A stretch of 64,000 nucleotides of DNA from Stachybotrys elegans (taxonomy: Eukaryota; Ascomycota; Sordariomycetes; Hypocreales; Stachybotryaceae): positions 806,001-870,000 of the forward strand of contig JAGPNK010000013.1 in NCBI GenBank assembly GCA_020746835.1. The letters are read 5' to 3'. Under the pieces are notes generated by a model. That model saw only the letters and a list, made by a program, of their open reading frames with translations. It was not told the origin of the DNA and did not search any database. A program made the translations under genes and the position numbers. Numbering within the stretch: the first letter of the stretch is position 1; the number at the start of each line of letters is the position of its first letter. Shown one piece after another: positions 42,232-53,791 of the stretch.

Positions 42232-45200
42232 TTAAATGAAGTAGTGGCTTCTTTCCAGTTCACCGGTAGATTCATCAGCAGACATACTGCCCGAGCCGTC
42301 GCCAACCTTCTCAACGAATTCACTGCTACCCTCATGACCTCGAAATAATTCCGTGATTTGACTCAACTGCATTTTTTCAGAGATTTGCCGCGCTGTGTGT
42401 GTTTCGGCAAAGCTCATCCCCGGGCCTTTGAAGCGACAACTCATCTTTGTGTCTGTGAGCTTGGACTGCAACAGCTGTCGCACAACTCCTGTGTGCCCGT
42501 TCAGAGTTGCAATGGCCAGTGCGTTTGGCCCGGACGTGTGATGTCCGTTGCGTTCAAATTGGCTGCTGTGACCACTGCAACGGCGATTAACATCTATGGG
42601 TGTTTCGCCACTCCAGTGTAAAAGTAGATTGACAATGTCCTCATGTCCGTTCTCGGCGGCATGCAAGAAAGGCGTATAACCATCAATATCGGGGAGATCG
42701 ACTAAGAGCTCTCTGTCCGCCAAAAGGCTGCGGACCACATCAGTAGCACCAACCTTGCAGGCTTCTCTCAGCTGCATAATAGGCTTCCATTGACTTATCA
42801 AGTCTGTACGGTTGTTGAAGAGCATATTGACAATATGTTCATGTCCATTTGATGCCGCCAACATTGGGGCTGACTCACCCTTCGAGTTCTTCGCCACGAC
42901 ATTTCCTTGAAACAGGTTTTTGAGAAGGACTTTCACGATAGAACCATGCCCATTTTCCGAGGCCTGCATGAGGGGGGTTTTCAGAGCCTCATCATGCGAG
43001 GTGCTCGTAACTCTCCACACCGTCATGATGTGCTTGAAGGACTCTAAACGCCCAAATCTCGCCGAAAGGCACAGCAGGCGCTTCTGGAATTCATGACTCA
43101 ATGACGCACGGGCGTCGTCATAGAATTGCAGAATCTTGAGGGAATTCAAATCGTCCCAGAAACGTATCGAGTTTCGCAGAAGACTCTTCACTGGTATAGC
43201 CTCGGCATGTCGAGGGCGATGGCGCATCATCCACTCCAGTACAGCATCCGCTTTCCAGAAAACTATGCTTGCCATGATGTCGTCCCAAAGCTCTTCGAAG
43301 TTTTCTACTTTCGAAAACATCAACTCAATTGTTGGCATATGTTGCTGTTTGATAAGCAACCCGAGGTTCCCGTGGTTGTGATGGCATCTGCGCCATGGAA
43401 GGAAGTCACGTTCTTCTGGTTCTTTTGAGATTCCCAGTTCTTCGTCTGGGATATAGGGGTTGAACTGCTCAGTCCATCTCGCCACTGCGGCCCAATTACT
43501 CGACTTGATGGCAGCCGATAACTGTATTGATGCGGGATGTTCATAAACGGGAAACTGGAGAGTGTCGCGATGTACCAAGTGGTCGTTAGCTAGGTGAGAT
43601 TCAAGCCCTTGGCGACTTTCAAAGCCAAGCAAGTACTTTGGACACCCAGGAAACTCGCAATGAAAGGCCTTTCCATGGAGACTGCTGTGTCGATCTCTTT
43701 CATGTTGTGACTGGAATCCTCTGTGAAAAAACTCACAACCCAATCGGTGACAACGAAAGAGGCCGTGGCCATAATATGGGTGTGGCTTGTCCGTCTTGGA
43801 CTGGGCAGCCGCCTCTGCTCCCATGCCGTCCATGGCCTTCCGGACACTCTCAGCCACGAGGGAAATATGCATTGCCGTTTTGCTGGTGTCCTCTAGCTTT
43901 GTTGAAAGTAGAGCTCTCCATCTTACAAAGACATCAATGAACTCCTCGACTCGGGGTCCGCAGATGACCCTGAACAACGGCAATTGGCACTTATCCAATC
44001 CAGCTGATCTCTTGCCATCCCTTTTGCAGCTTGAATGGACTCTTAGGAAATGCATAACCTCTGCCGAAATGTCATGTATGGGCATCGGTGGTTCTTGTTC
44101 AAGCTCGGCCACCACGTCTTCGAAATGATCCATCCAGTGAACAACACTATAGTGGAAGAACGCATAGCAGCCATTCTGGGCGAGATCTTTCACTTTCTCT
44201 TCCGAAGCTACCGAGAAGCAGTTGAACGAGAGATATGCCAGAGTAAGCCTGGCTAGTTCGAAGCTTTCTCTCTGTGCGGACACGACGGATTGATCAATAA
44301 GGTACCTTGGCTCTATTAATTTTCACCGTTGAAATACGGTTTGGGGTGTTACTTACTGACGAGCTGTTCCATGGACCAAAGTGACAACATCGCCGGGACG
44401 GACTTCAACAAGCGATCCGCAGAGATCCTTGGCGTCAAGAGAAAGACCTCGCATTCTGACATCAATTGTCCTCGATTCGATGTCGATGGATATAGCTCCC
44501 TGAATCTCGTGCCATTGAAGCGGCCTCTTCGCAAAGCAAAGCCATCCCAGGAGCCTTGTAGCATCCTCGCGTTCACTCAGCGGCGCGTCTTCGAGGATCC
44601 GATGTCGGATGCGACCGTATCTATGAGTCCCTATTAGCATTACGCAGTGGAGTTTGAGAATAGCTTCTTACGCTATATCCAGTTTCTCGCTGATGCTATA
44701 ACTTGGACTGGGTTGGGTGAGAAGGTCAACCTCTTTCTGCACGCGTCCGGGCGATGTCTGCTCATATAGGTTTTCCATAACCAGCCTCGCGAAAAGCCAC
44801 ATGCCTAATTATGTTAGTTCTTTTCTGCTGGAAACAAGGAAGTCCTGTATCATCTAACCATCGGCAATCTTGGAAACCACTGGAGCTATGAATCCAGGCT
44901 GGAATCCTCCACGGCGATGTTTCTCTATCACTTCGCTCTCCCGGTGCTTACAGAACTCGTCTAGATCTGAGCGATTGTCACCCGCAGATACTCGCACTGT
45001 TGGTAATTTCTTGAGCAGTTTTCCGCAGTCGTTGTCTTCTTGAGACGAAAGGAGTATCTGGAGGGAAAAGCCGTTGTTGGCGTACGGGTCGCTAGACCCT
45101 CGGAGTACCTTGCATAACTTGGACTCAAGCGCGAGAAAATAGGTAATGATGAGCTTCTTCTCAGGCTTAAGGCACTCATCAATGCCATCAAGAATTATGT

Positions 45201-46570
45201 AGACCTTGTTCAGTCGTTGAAGCGCTGTTTCAAGGAGCTCTTTTGCAAGGTTCAAGGATACAAGAGAAGGTTCCTGAGATATGGACGACTTGGCATCCAC
45301 GAACTCAACAAGGTCATTGTCGTCCCACACAAGTTGTTGCAACAGGCTCCGTATCACGGCCAACAGCGAGTTCCTCTGGGGATCATTGTTTTTGCAGTAA
45401 AAGAATATGCACGCTGAATTGGGTATTTTCGAGATCTCGTCAATCAGTAGAGATACCAGAGTACTCTTCCCTAGTTACAGTCAGCTTCATGCTAAGGAAC
45501 AGAGGGTATTGGGGCCTCTGCGCTTTACCTGACCCAGGAATGCCAGTAAGGCACAGGGCAGGTATCGAAGTTGCGTCTGCATCTGACCAAGCTTTTACGA
45601 GCGGCTTCTTGAGCAACCATTTCCCAGAGCCTGGGCAAGTCTCTCGGATCCTCTGGAAGTAAGCCTGGTCGTGATTCATATTCGCAGCTGATAACCAGGT
45701 ACGGACTGCCGCTCGCTGTCTCCTCCTTTCACCCTCTCGGAGAACCTCGAGAGACTCATGGGATTTCGATCGTTCCTGCATTACCTGATCAAATTGAATC
45801 AAGTTTGCCTGACTTTCTATGAGCACACGGTGGCGTCTGAAGTTATCAGTGAGGTATCCAAATCGAGTGCGAAACGTGCTCCAGGTTGCTTCAAAGAGCG
45901 TCTTCCAGACTGGTCCCAACTTAGTGCAAGTCATCGACAAAGGCTCATCGTACCCACATTTTTGCTTGAAATATTTTACTGCCTTGACATGGAACTCCAG
46001 GATATCAGCGTAGATCAACCCCAGGACCCGTCCCATATACTGGTTGTCCTTGAAGAAGGTTTCGTATTGGGTAAATAAAGGCAGGTATTCTCCAATGTCT
46101 GTGTAGAGGTCAAGAATCACGTCAAAGGCTTTGGTGTATGTGCTTGTAACCTGTTTGGGTTTAATGATGACGAACGATTAGGACAGAATTGGATACTTAC
46201 TTGGAGGAGAAATTTCATTGGACCCTTCATTGGCGACATTTGATGAGCGAAATCCTGGGCAATACCACAGGCTAGGAGGGCTGCTTACCCAAACAAATGC
46301 AAGGTAGAGAGATGCGTTAAGAAAGACCTCGATGACCTTTCCAAACTCCTCCATACCCTCAAGAAACAGCTTGATGCGATTCAAGTTTCTCATCTTGCGC
46401 TCGCTTGCCTGTTTGCTCTGGAGCTTCTCAATGGCGGAGCGAAGGTCGTCGAGCGCGGTGAATTGGAACTCGTCGAGCAAATCATCCTGGAGACCTGCAG
46501 CTTTGAAGCGGTCAAGGGCCTCCTGAAAAACCCGCTCCTGGTGAGGATTGCTTGGAGCCTGAGTCGCCAT
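42232..46570 (-). CDS. NLR-like receptor: NACHT ATPase, paired C2H2 fingers, ankyrin repeats
   Basis: Predicted 1,336 residues in seven exons (46289-46570, 46201-46224, 45529-46150, 44859-45470, 44672-44804, 44357-44620, 42232-44305), all in frame. Exon 2 is a 24-nt micro-exon completing FVWGPMKFLLQ, a signature of the N-terminal domain in fungal STAND proteins. The NACHT P-loop GIPGSGKST (Lys311) is split by an intron; Walker B is VYIILDGIDEC. A winged-helix-like part follows (LLGWLCFAKRPLQWHEI), then VTLVHGTARQYL. Two C2H2-like fingers (CHRLGCEFF and CEFPGC) precede ankyrin repeats such as TPLMQASENGHGSIVKVLL. Members act in non-self recognition and cell death. The N-terminal executioner is not a HET domain; a HET gene is the next gene upstream. 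Confidence 0.9.
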
Positions 46571-47989
46571 TCTCTGGCAGGATTAGCGCTGTGATTCTCG
46601 TAAAGCTCAAGCTGCCGCTTTCCCTGGATTTGCGGTCATGGAAATTAAGCTATTATAAGATGGTGCAGGATTGGACGCGGTGAATGAAATGCGCCTTGCC
46701 AGCCAAGGCACTGCAGCAGCATAGCTGTTGAACCACAGGGTGCCTCTGATCAATTGAATTGTGCTTGATTGACTGTCTGCTTATCTGACCGCCCTTTCCT
46801 TTTGGGTTACTCTGTATACTATGGCCGATTATCTAATTAGGTTTAGACTAGTCACATAATATGCATTTATCCATTCCGCACTTCCATTCGCCATTCCAGC
46901 ACTCGTATTCGCTCTGCGCGGGCCCTGTGCACCTTCCAGGCCTGACCCAAGGTGCGGTTTAACACATGCCAACTAACAATTACACCTCCTAGAACAACCA
47001 TACCTAGCAGCTTTGGGGCTCTTCTCCCCTGATCGTGATTCATGGGTTTTGCCTGAGATCTTGGCTGTGACTTAACCCCGGATAAATATTCACAAGCCGT
47101 TACGTACCCCGAAACCCTTTGTTTTCTATAGCAGTGCAAGTTTGCCTTGCTGGATTTGTGGAATCCACCCAATGACAAGGAGAATATTACGCTCGTGGAA
47201 TACTGAACCTTCAATTGCCGTTTTCGTCTTTCTACCTGCAGGGGGATTGGAGGATCAAGATCCAGCCTACAACCGCTCTAGCCCAAGGTTGCTAATTATC
47301 TCGACGACCGACTAGGGCATTACCGAATTCTCGGTCTCGCAGGGCCATAGGTTGCGAAGCTGTATCGACCGTCACCGTGGTCAACTCAACCAAGCAAGTG
47401 CGAGCTCTTTGATATCGCAGACTATGTCAATTCGACCGTTGAGGATCACGATATCCTCGTATCCGAGTTGGTGTCCAAAAGAATATGATAGCAACGATTC
47501 ATTGCCCCAGCGATAGTCTATTGGCATGGCGGCAGTCGCCGGCAGCATTCTCTGCATCTCTGTTCCCGGTGGTGACTTCACGCACAACGCTACGACGGAG
47601 GACTCGGACCCTGAATACTCAGAGTATGGTTCAGAAATCATGCCTCCATCCTCTGGGGCTATGTCGTCAAGCAACGAGACGACAGTGGGCCTGACTATAC
47701 CCCCATACGAGTATTTCGGATGCTAAAGCATCCAGAAGCGAGACGGTCGGCCTAGTTAAGAGTGAAGAGTGAGGAGTGGTATATAGCTGAAGGCTTCTGG
47801 GTCGTTCTGGTAGCAAAATCGAATGCGTTTCTTGTAGGTGAGCCGCCCAGACGGGACGGCTATGTGTCTTGTCATGTGCAGGGTCATTCCCCGCAATAAG
47901 CGAGACATCAAAATCGGGTCTTTGTCCATGCTAAATGTCTCAATAGCTTCTACTCAGGCTAGTCCCCAGCCCAAGACCGTCAAACCGCA
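46571..47989. other. Intergenic between NLR and HET genes, with repeat and possible gene debris
   Basis: It contains copy 2 of the 49-bp element. Around 47400-47470 one frame reads CELFDIADYVNSTVEDHD and then meets stops, which could be worn coding sequence. Nothing else was recognised. Confidence 0.45.
46837..46885. repeat. 49-bp dispersed element, copy 2
   Basis: It matches 10675-10723 without gaps at 41 of 49 positions, with seven transitions among eight differences. It lies about 270 bp upstream of the NLR start, in the same orientation to the gene as copy 1. Confidence 0.6.
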
Positions 47990-49954
47990 ATGCAGCGTGA
48001 GAAATACCTGTATCAACCGCTCCGTGAGCACGATGCTATCAGAGTCCTCGATCTTGACCCGGACGACGAATACAACGCCCCCTTGTGCGGTCATCTGACC
48101 AACACCAGGTTGTCCGAGATTAATCAATACACGGCGCTGTCGTACGTCTGGGGCGACCCTACCCCAACCGAGACCCTGGTGGTGAACGGGGATGAAGTCA
48201 GACTTGGTGAGAACCTCGCGATAGCGCTGCGGGATATGCGCCATACATCCAGTGTCTTGCGCGTGTGGGTGGACGCTGTCTGCATCAACCAGAGCGACAA
48301 TGACGAGAAGAGCCACCAGGTCGCCATGATGGGCGATATTTATGCCAAGGCGGTACGCACAATTATTTACCTCGGCCCGTCAACAGAGAAAACCAACCTG
48401 GTGCTCTCAAAGAAGCCGGATAGCCGGATGGAAAAAGACGAACAGCTTCACTATACCAGGCTGGCCCAGAAGGACCTGCTCCGACGTCCATGGTTCAAGC
48501 GAGTCTGGACCTATCAAGAGTTTGCCCTCTCCAAGAAGCCTTATATCCAGTGCGGATCCGTCCGCGTTCCGTGGAAGCAGATTTACAAGCTGCTCATCGG
48601 GTATGACGGTGGCTTCAACGCTGAACGACACACGGGCCTCGAAGTGCTACGCTCCATGAAGAGTGTGTGTCCACCAGGAAACAAGCTGGAATTCTTGGAC
48701 GTCCTCCAAGCTCGGCGCGGGTTTGGGGCAACGGACCCCCGGGACCTGGTGTACGCTCAGTTAGGCATCATCTCAGATCTCGTCTTGGTGCGGGAGTACA
48801 TTGCCATCAGCTACAATATGCCCGTCCCCGTACTGTATTGCCAAGTTGCAAACTACGCCATCGCATCGAGGCGCGACGGTGTCGAGGCGCTTCTTTCTAT
48901 GCTGGATGACTCGTCGGATGGAAGTCGATTGCCGAATCTTCCATCTTGGGCACCGGACTGGAGGCTTTTCCGCAACAACGTCACGACCATGCACAACGAA
49001 GACTACCATCTGCAAGAAACATATGAAGGAGCCCATTGCTTTCTCGAAGAAAGCTTGGTCCTTGCACATGTCGGTTACGAAGTCGACACGGTCGAAGACC
49101 TGAGCTGCATTCTCCCGGCTTATGCCTCGATACCGAACACGGTACTGGTTGGGTACCACGACGCGTTAGATGAACTCACCGGGCTGTACTGGAGGAACGG
49201 AGGAGTTTGGTACGAAGACGGTGCGGAGCAAGATAAACGTCCGCGAATTTCGCTGAGAGGACTGGCGAGCAGGCACATGGACTTGTGCAGGGAACTGGGC
49301 GAGCAGTGGCGAAAGCTGCTGGAGCCTCTCGTAGAGTCAGAAGTTGGAAGAGTGTCCCACGAAACATTTATGAAACACTTTGTCCACTGGATGACCGAGC
49401 AAGGCGGACAGGATCGCGTATGTGCTGGGAATGAGAGCAGCGGGCTGCTCCGCCTTATGCAAGACTACATGCTCACCTCGAAGGGAACACTGGATCACAT
49501 GAGGGCGCATGACGAGGGCGACAATTCCCTGGCATCTAGGATGATTCGCGAGGTCTCCAAGAGCCTCCTTGCTCGAGGAGAGGGTGTCTTTAAGATACTG
49601 GAAGGGAAACGACTGGCTCGAACGAGACATGGACGCTTCGGCGTCATGCCAGCGCAGACACAACCGGGGGATCTAGTGTTGGCGCTGGCCAATTGTCGGA
49701 CACTTGTTGCTGCGAGACCAACTCTCACACCACTGGAAGCCGTGACGGATGCTCTTCGAAAGGAGAAGCTGCAGCTCGACTCCGGTGCCCAGCAGGGTTC
49801 AGCGAGGATTGCACCGGCGACGAAAGTATGGAGCTTGGTGGTTGACGGCGAGATTGTGCAGTGTGTCATTGTTGGAGCTTCCTATCTCGATAGTTATGCG
49901 CCTTGGAGGGACAAAGAGAAAGAGCAGCCTACTAAGCTGTTTGCATTCCATTAA
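47990..49954 (+). CDS. HET-domain protein
   Basis: Intronless, 654 residues from ATG 47990. Canonical HET motifs are present: the N-terminal IRVLDLDPDDE, ALSYVWGDPTP, WVDAVCINQSDNDEKSHQV, DIYAKAVRTIIYLG and RPWFKRVWTYQEFALSK. DPRDLVYAQLGI then matches the usual DxRDxxFALLGL. The C-terminal region (about 350 residues) is variable, as is normal in the family, and ends in the frequent GDLVLALANCRTLV segment. The likely role is allorecognition-linked cell death in the cytosol. It is divergent from the NACHT-ankyrin gene, 1.4 kb apart. Confidence 0.9.
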   Translation: MQREKYLYQPLREHDAIRVLDLDPDDEYNAPLCGHLTNTRLSEINQYTALSYVWGDPTPTETLVVNGDEVRLGENLAIALRDMRHTSSVLRVWVDAVCINQSDNDEKSHQVAMMGDIYAKAVRTIIYLGPSTEKTNLVLSKKPDSRMEKDEQLHYTRLAQKDLLRRPWFKRVWTYQEFALSKKPYIQCGSVRVPWKQIYKLLIGYDGGFNAERHTGLEVLRSMKSVCPPGNKLEFLDVLQARRGFGATDPRDLVYAQLGIISDLVLVREYIAISYNMPVPVLYCQVANYAIASRRDGVEALLSMLDDSSDGSRLPNLPSWAPDWRLFRNNVTTMHNEDYHLQETYEGAHCFLEESLVLAHVGYEVDTVEDLSCILPAYASIPNTVLVGYHDALDELTGLYWRNGGVWYEDGAEQDKRPRISLRGLASRHMDLCRELGEQWRKLLEPLVESEVGRVSHETFMKHFVHWMTEQGGQDRVCAGNESSGLLRLMQDYMLTSKGTLDHMRAHDEGDNSLASRMIREVSKSLLARGEGVFKILEGKRLARTRHGRFGVMPAQTQPGDLVLALANCRTLVAARPTLTPLEAVTDALRKEKLQLDSGAQQGSARIAPATKVWSLVVDGEIVQCVIVGASYLDSYAPWRDKEKEQPTKLFAFH

Positions 49955-51167
49955 CTATTGGCGGACATAGCAATATTCCTAGCTCGCTTTTATATTTATA
50001 CTATTATATAAAACTCACCGTTTTTATATACAATGTTACAAGTTCTATCCTTAATGCATAGTCGCCAGTCCGCCGCTTGTTCTACCAGGAAAAAAGTCGC
50101 ATAAATCTATTCCGTGCAGAGGACGAAATTTCCCGCCAGGGCAAGCCTAAATGGGCTCTCGGAAGAGAAGACGTTTTATCATTACACATGGCTAGTGAGC
50201 AGATATACAATGAGGCACTTTCCATATCCCCATGATACTTGACTGGGTTCATAATGGCTCTTTCTGTGTATTTCCCCGAACCTCATGGTTTCTTTGTGGT
50301 CCATCCCATGAAACTGTGGACCATTAGGATCCTGTTCAGTTTCTCGTACCCAAGAGGTCGAGAGCCTGGATCTTGAGACATGAGCCCTGTGGATTTGACT
50401 AGCCTTGACGCACAGGGTGCCCTTGCTCAAGCTCGGCCGAGAATACTCCCGCGCGGCCAAGGTGCCGCAACAACTAGACCCTGACCACGATGGAGCGTCT
50501 GTAGCGGGAGATGACGGGTCGTCTACCAAAGGAAGCGGCAGCAAATCAAATGCCTCTACCACAGGATCAGGTGCGGGATCGTCTGTCATCACTCCACCTA
50601 CAACATGGACGTCATCAACTTCAGACGTGACAAGATTAGATCCGAATGCAGACAGTCCGTCACAGCAGGCTGGAGGTTCAAAGAGCGCCAAGGAATGCAA
50701 GAGGAAGATGTCGCTATACAAAAGGTTCCGGGATAGGGTACAAACTGTCGGCTTTCCATTGCGGGCGCCGAGCTGAGGCGAGCTCTCCTTGGGACGGAAA
50801 ATGAAACCCGAGTTAGTCCCTGTAGTATATAGATAGGAGGATTCTATGTAGTGTGTTTAGTCAGAAGCCTACCAGCTATCAATACAACTTGGTTACCTTG
50901 GCTACTGTATGCATTAAGTACTTAACCATTACTAGACATAATATATGCTTAATGGTATATACTCTAGGTATCTGCTAATAACTAACCCTGATACGATTGG
51001 ACTTAGTTATAGTTAGGAACCCGACAATATATAATACTACCTTTGGTTGACAGTCACTCCCGTTAAGCCGTGAGGCGGGGGTGATGGGCTTGACCAGGTG
51101 TTCTTGGAAGCACAAAAACGCCCTGCATAATCCCAAAGCACATCTCATCGGCAAGATGTAATCCGGT
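49955..51167. other. Intergenic, partly AT-rich
   Basis: AT-rich blocks occur at about 49985-50035 and 50920-51040. A 123-codon frame at 50405-50776 encodes a Ser/Thr/Gly-rich stretch ending KRFRDRVQTVGF, but it has no ATG and no known domain, so it is not called a gene. Confidence 0.5.
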
Positions 51168-52835
51168 TTAGGAGTCTGGCTGGACATCAGCCTCTATCCA
51201 CTCCCTACTCACAGACTCTCGGCGCGCGAGAGGTGGATACTCTTCCTCTCCCTTCCAGTTCTTACGCTCTTTCTCATAGACATTCTCTGAAATTGGTACC
51301 TTCTTCTCGATACCATAAATTTCCTTCAGTCCAGGAAACCTCTCGTCTTTGTGTGCCATGAACTCCTCCACTTGGCCGTCATGGTACGCATTGGAGCCCG
51401 CGACGTACCCGCGAATCGTCAGATGCTCTAAGCCAGGGGGCAATATGTCGATCAAGCGGAACGGAGCGCGGGAGTATTCGGTTTCTTTGGACTTGTACCT
51501 CGAGTACTCGACGCCGTCGAGGAGAAACTTGATGCCAATGTCCAACTGCTTCAGAGCCGTGAAATCGTGGAAAGAGCCCATGGTTCGACCATAATCCCGC
51601 GTGTTTGGGAGATGGCCGGTATTGAGTCGGCTTTTATCCGAAAGGGTGCTGATTGCCATGTCTTTTGTCCAGTAGACGTCCCGCTCATCCTCGAAATCAT
51701 CTTCCTCGTCGGACTCTTCCACGCGCCCCCCTGGAATTACGTGTACGCCATCCGGGAGAAAGGCATCCAAATCAACGCGCAGTTGGCAAAGTGTGTGTTT
51801 ATGGTCCAGCAGAGCCTTGCCCAGCGTCTTGGGCGACATCATGTTGCTTCCAGTGTCTACGGTCGACCGTCCTCCGGTCGTCAGTGTAAGTCCTTGGAGG
51901 CCCCTGGGGACCCGGATGATTGCGCTGAGCAGACTTGATCCGTAGGCTGAGTGTGTGATGTGGAGGTGTTTCAAGTCGGATGTAGCTGGTGGGAATTCGG
52001 AGAGATAGCCACCGTCATTGTCTTGATCGACCCCGTCCATGGAAATGGTGTCTAGCGATGGAAGGCGGTGGAAAAGACGAAAGAGAGTCAGCGCGTCGAG
52101 TGCTGCATAGAAGCGGCCGTCTCCCAAAATCATGTCGCCGGTGTGCAAGAGCTTGACAGTATGAAGGTGTTGCAAGTACTGCTTGGGCAGCAAGCCGTAG
52201 TTGTTGCGGCGGAGGAACACCGATAGCGGCCCCTGGGCGTAATCATTGTCGCCCAGGACGAATGTTTTGATGCTGGGACACATGGAGACGAGTAGCGCAG
52301 CAGCGTAGTCGAGGAAGTGGACGTGCGAGGGATCTCTCGTCGTAAAAAATTCCTGGCCATTTGCCAACACCATCTCTTCGTACGCCTCGAAGCGCTCCGG
52401 CGTGGCACTGGTCAGCGCGCGGAGCCATTCTGCGCTTTCTGCCTCGCCCAGACCCAAGCGAGCGACGGCTTCTGCAAGTTCCGATGTGCCAGTACCCTCG
52501 CCTTGATCGGCTACCTTGCGCTCGAAGTCGGGGAATATTTTGGGCCTGGCCATGCCAAAGGGAGGAGCCTGCACGTCAAAGACGAGCTCCTCGACAGCCA
52601 TTGCGCGAGCAGGGGACCGGATGTAGTCCACCAGCAAGGAATGGACCTTCTGGCGATTGACAGATTTGGTCAAGACAATACGCTTGTAGGCTTTGGTGGA
52701 GATGCCGGACGGGTCGCAAATGCCCGCCTCAGCACCAGCAAGACCTGGCGCTGGGCACGCTATCTTAGAGTGGCTTGCCATGATTGAGAATGCGAGGACT
52801 GTGGTGATCCAGGAGTATGACAAAGGGGATCGCAT
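51168..52835 (-). CDS. LRR-like protein of the fungal F-box superfamily type, F-box not visible
   Basis: Intronless, 555 residues. The body reads as irregular leucine-rich repeats: CPSIKTFVLGDNDY, LHTVKLLHTGDMI, LPSLDTISMDG, TSDLKHLHITHSAYGSS, LQGLTLTTGG and LEHLTIRGYVAG. Fungal proteins of this type usually carry an N-terminal F-box and serve as ubiquitin-ligase adaptors. Here the first 45 residues (hydrophobic, then SKIACPAPGLAGAEAG) show no F-box, so the start may be altered or the box lost. ATG codon 19 (MASHSKIACPAP) is an alternative start. An acidic loop (ESDEEDDFEDERD) is near residue 390. Function is unknown. Confidence 0.7.
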   Translation of the reverse strand: MRSPLSYSWITTVLAFSIMASHSKIACPAPGLAGAEAGICDPSGISTKAYKRIVLTKSVNRQKVHSLLVDYIRSPARAMAVEELVFDVQAPPFGMARPKIFPDFERKVADQGEGTGTSELAEAVARLGLGEAESAEWLRALTSATPERFEAYEEMVLANGQEFFTTRDPSHVHFLDYAAALLVSMCPSIKTFVLGDNDYAQGPLSVFLRRNNYGLLPKQYLQHLHTVKLLHTGDMILGDGRFYAALDALTLFRLFHRLPSLDTISMDGVDQDNDGGYLSEFPPATSDLKHLHITHSAYGSSLLSAIIRVPRGLQGLTLTTGGRSTVDTGSNMMSPKTLGKALLDHKHTLCQLRVDLDAFLPDGVHVIPGGRVEESDEEDDFEDERDVYWTKDMAISTLSDKSRLNTGHLPNTRDYGRTMGSFHDFTALKQLDIGIKFLLDGVEYSRYKSKETEYSRAPFRLIDILPPGLEHLTIRGYVAGSNAYHDGQVEEFMAHKDERFPGLKEIYGIEKKVPISENVYEKERKNWKGEEEYPPLARRESVSREWIEADVQPDS

Positions 52836-53791
52836 GTCTATTTGACTTCAGAGAGAGTGGATCAAGGACATGGCATGACTCGGTTAGGAGCTTTTCCAAG
52901 CGGCTGCCTAAAGATCAGAGGACGCAGGGACGGCCGAAAGTCAACTGATGACATTGGATGGCTGTAGCCGGAGGTTTCAATTCACGGCGGACGAGTATTA
53001 TTGGCCTTGTTTGTCAAGGATGAGTGAAAAGAATACGTGAAAATGTTCATCGTTTCAGCACTGACCACGAATGAAACAGTGAATTATCCGCCCACTTCCG
53101 ATTATGAGATCCCTGTAGCATTATCTCTTAGTTAGGCTACAGCGTTACACTCAGGACATAAGGGGAAACGTATTCTCTAAGCGAAGCCTTGATTGTTTTT
53201 AATCTTGTACTAGGTTGAGTTATGCAGAATTGATCCCATACCGTGATAATGAAGATGCTTGGTGGGGCTCAGTCTCGAACAGAGGGGAGAACTTCAATCA
53301 TCCTACAGCTGCTATTCTCTGCGTAAGCCAAGACAACTTTTAATAATATACAGCTTCTTTATCCTCGGCACCCTCCTCACATACTCTACAACTCTCTTAG
53401 CATACCTGGGCCCTGGCTGTGCCAGGGGCACCACGTCAGCTTTGAGAAAGCCCACGCCTGGGTCAAATTGCACCAATGCTTATCAGCATCTATCGACTTG
53501 GCTATTCAGTAGAGACATCAATATTTGCTAGGAGAATAGCCGCTACTGTAAGTAATGCAGTACCGCCAGTATCAATAACCTGTCATCAAGTCAATGGGGG
53601 TTATATTTCTGGTTATTCCCCCCTGAGTACCAATCGAATTTTCTAACCAATTGTTACCTATTGATTTGATATCGTCTTTATCGTCAGAGGGGCCCTCCTC
53701 GAAGTCACTGGTCTGTATTCCATTGGGGCACACGAACGGGAAATCCCACATCCTAAGGTTCAGGCCGTGGTATCGACAACCACTCTCTCTA
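52836..53791. other. Intergenic, nothing recognised
   Basis: It lies between the LRR-like gene start and the fungalysin gene end. Only short unsupported frames were seen. Confidence 0.5.

Noticed and set aside
47381..47726. Small genes between the NLR and HET genes
   Set aside because: Short overlapping frames on both strands without domains; at most worn remnants.
50405..50776. Possible gene for a Ser/Thr-rich protein
   Set aside because: No ATG start, no splice sites and low-complexity content; no domain support.
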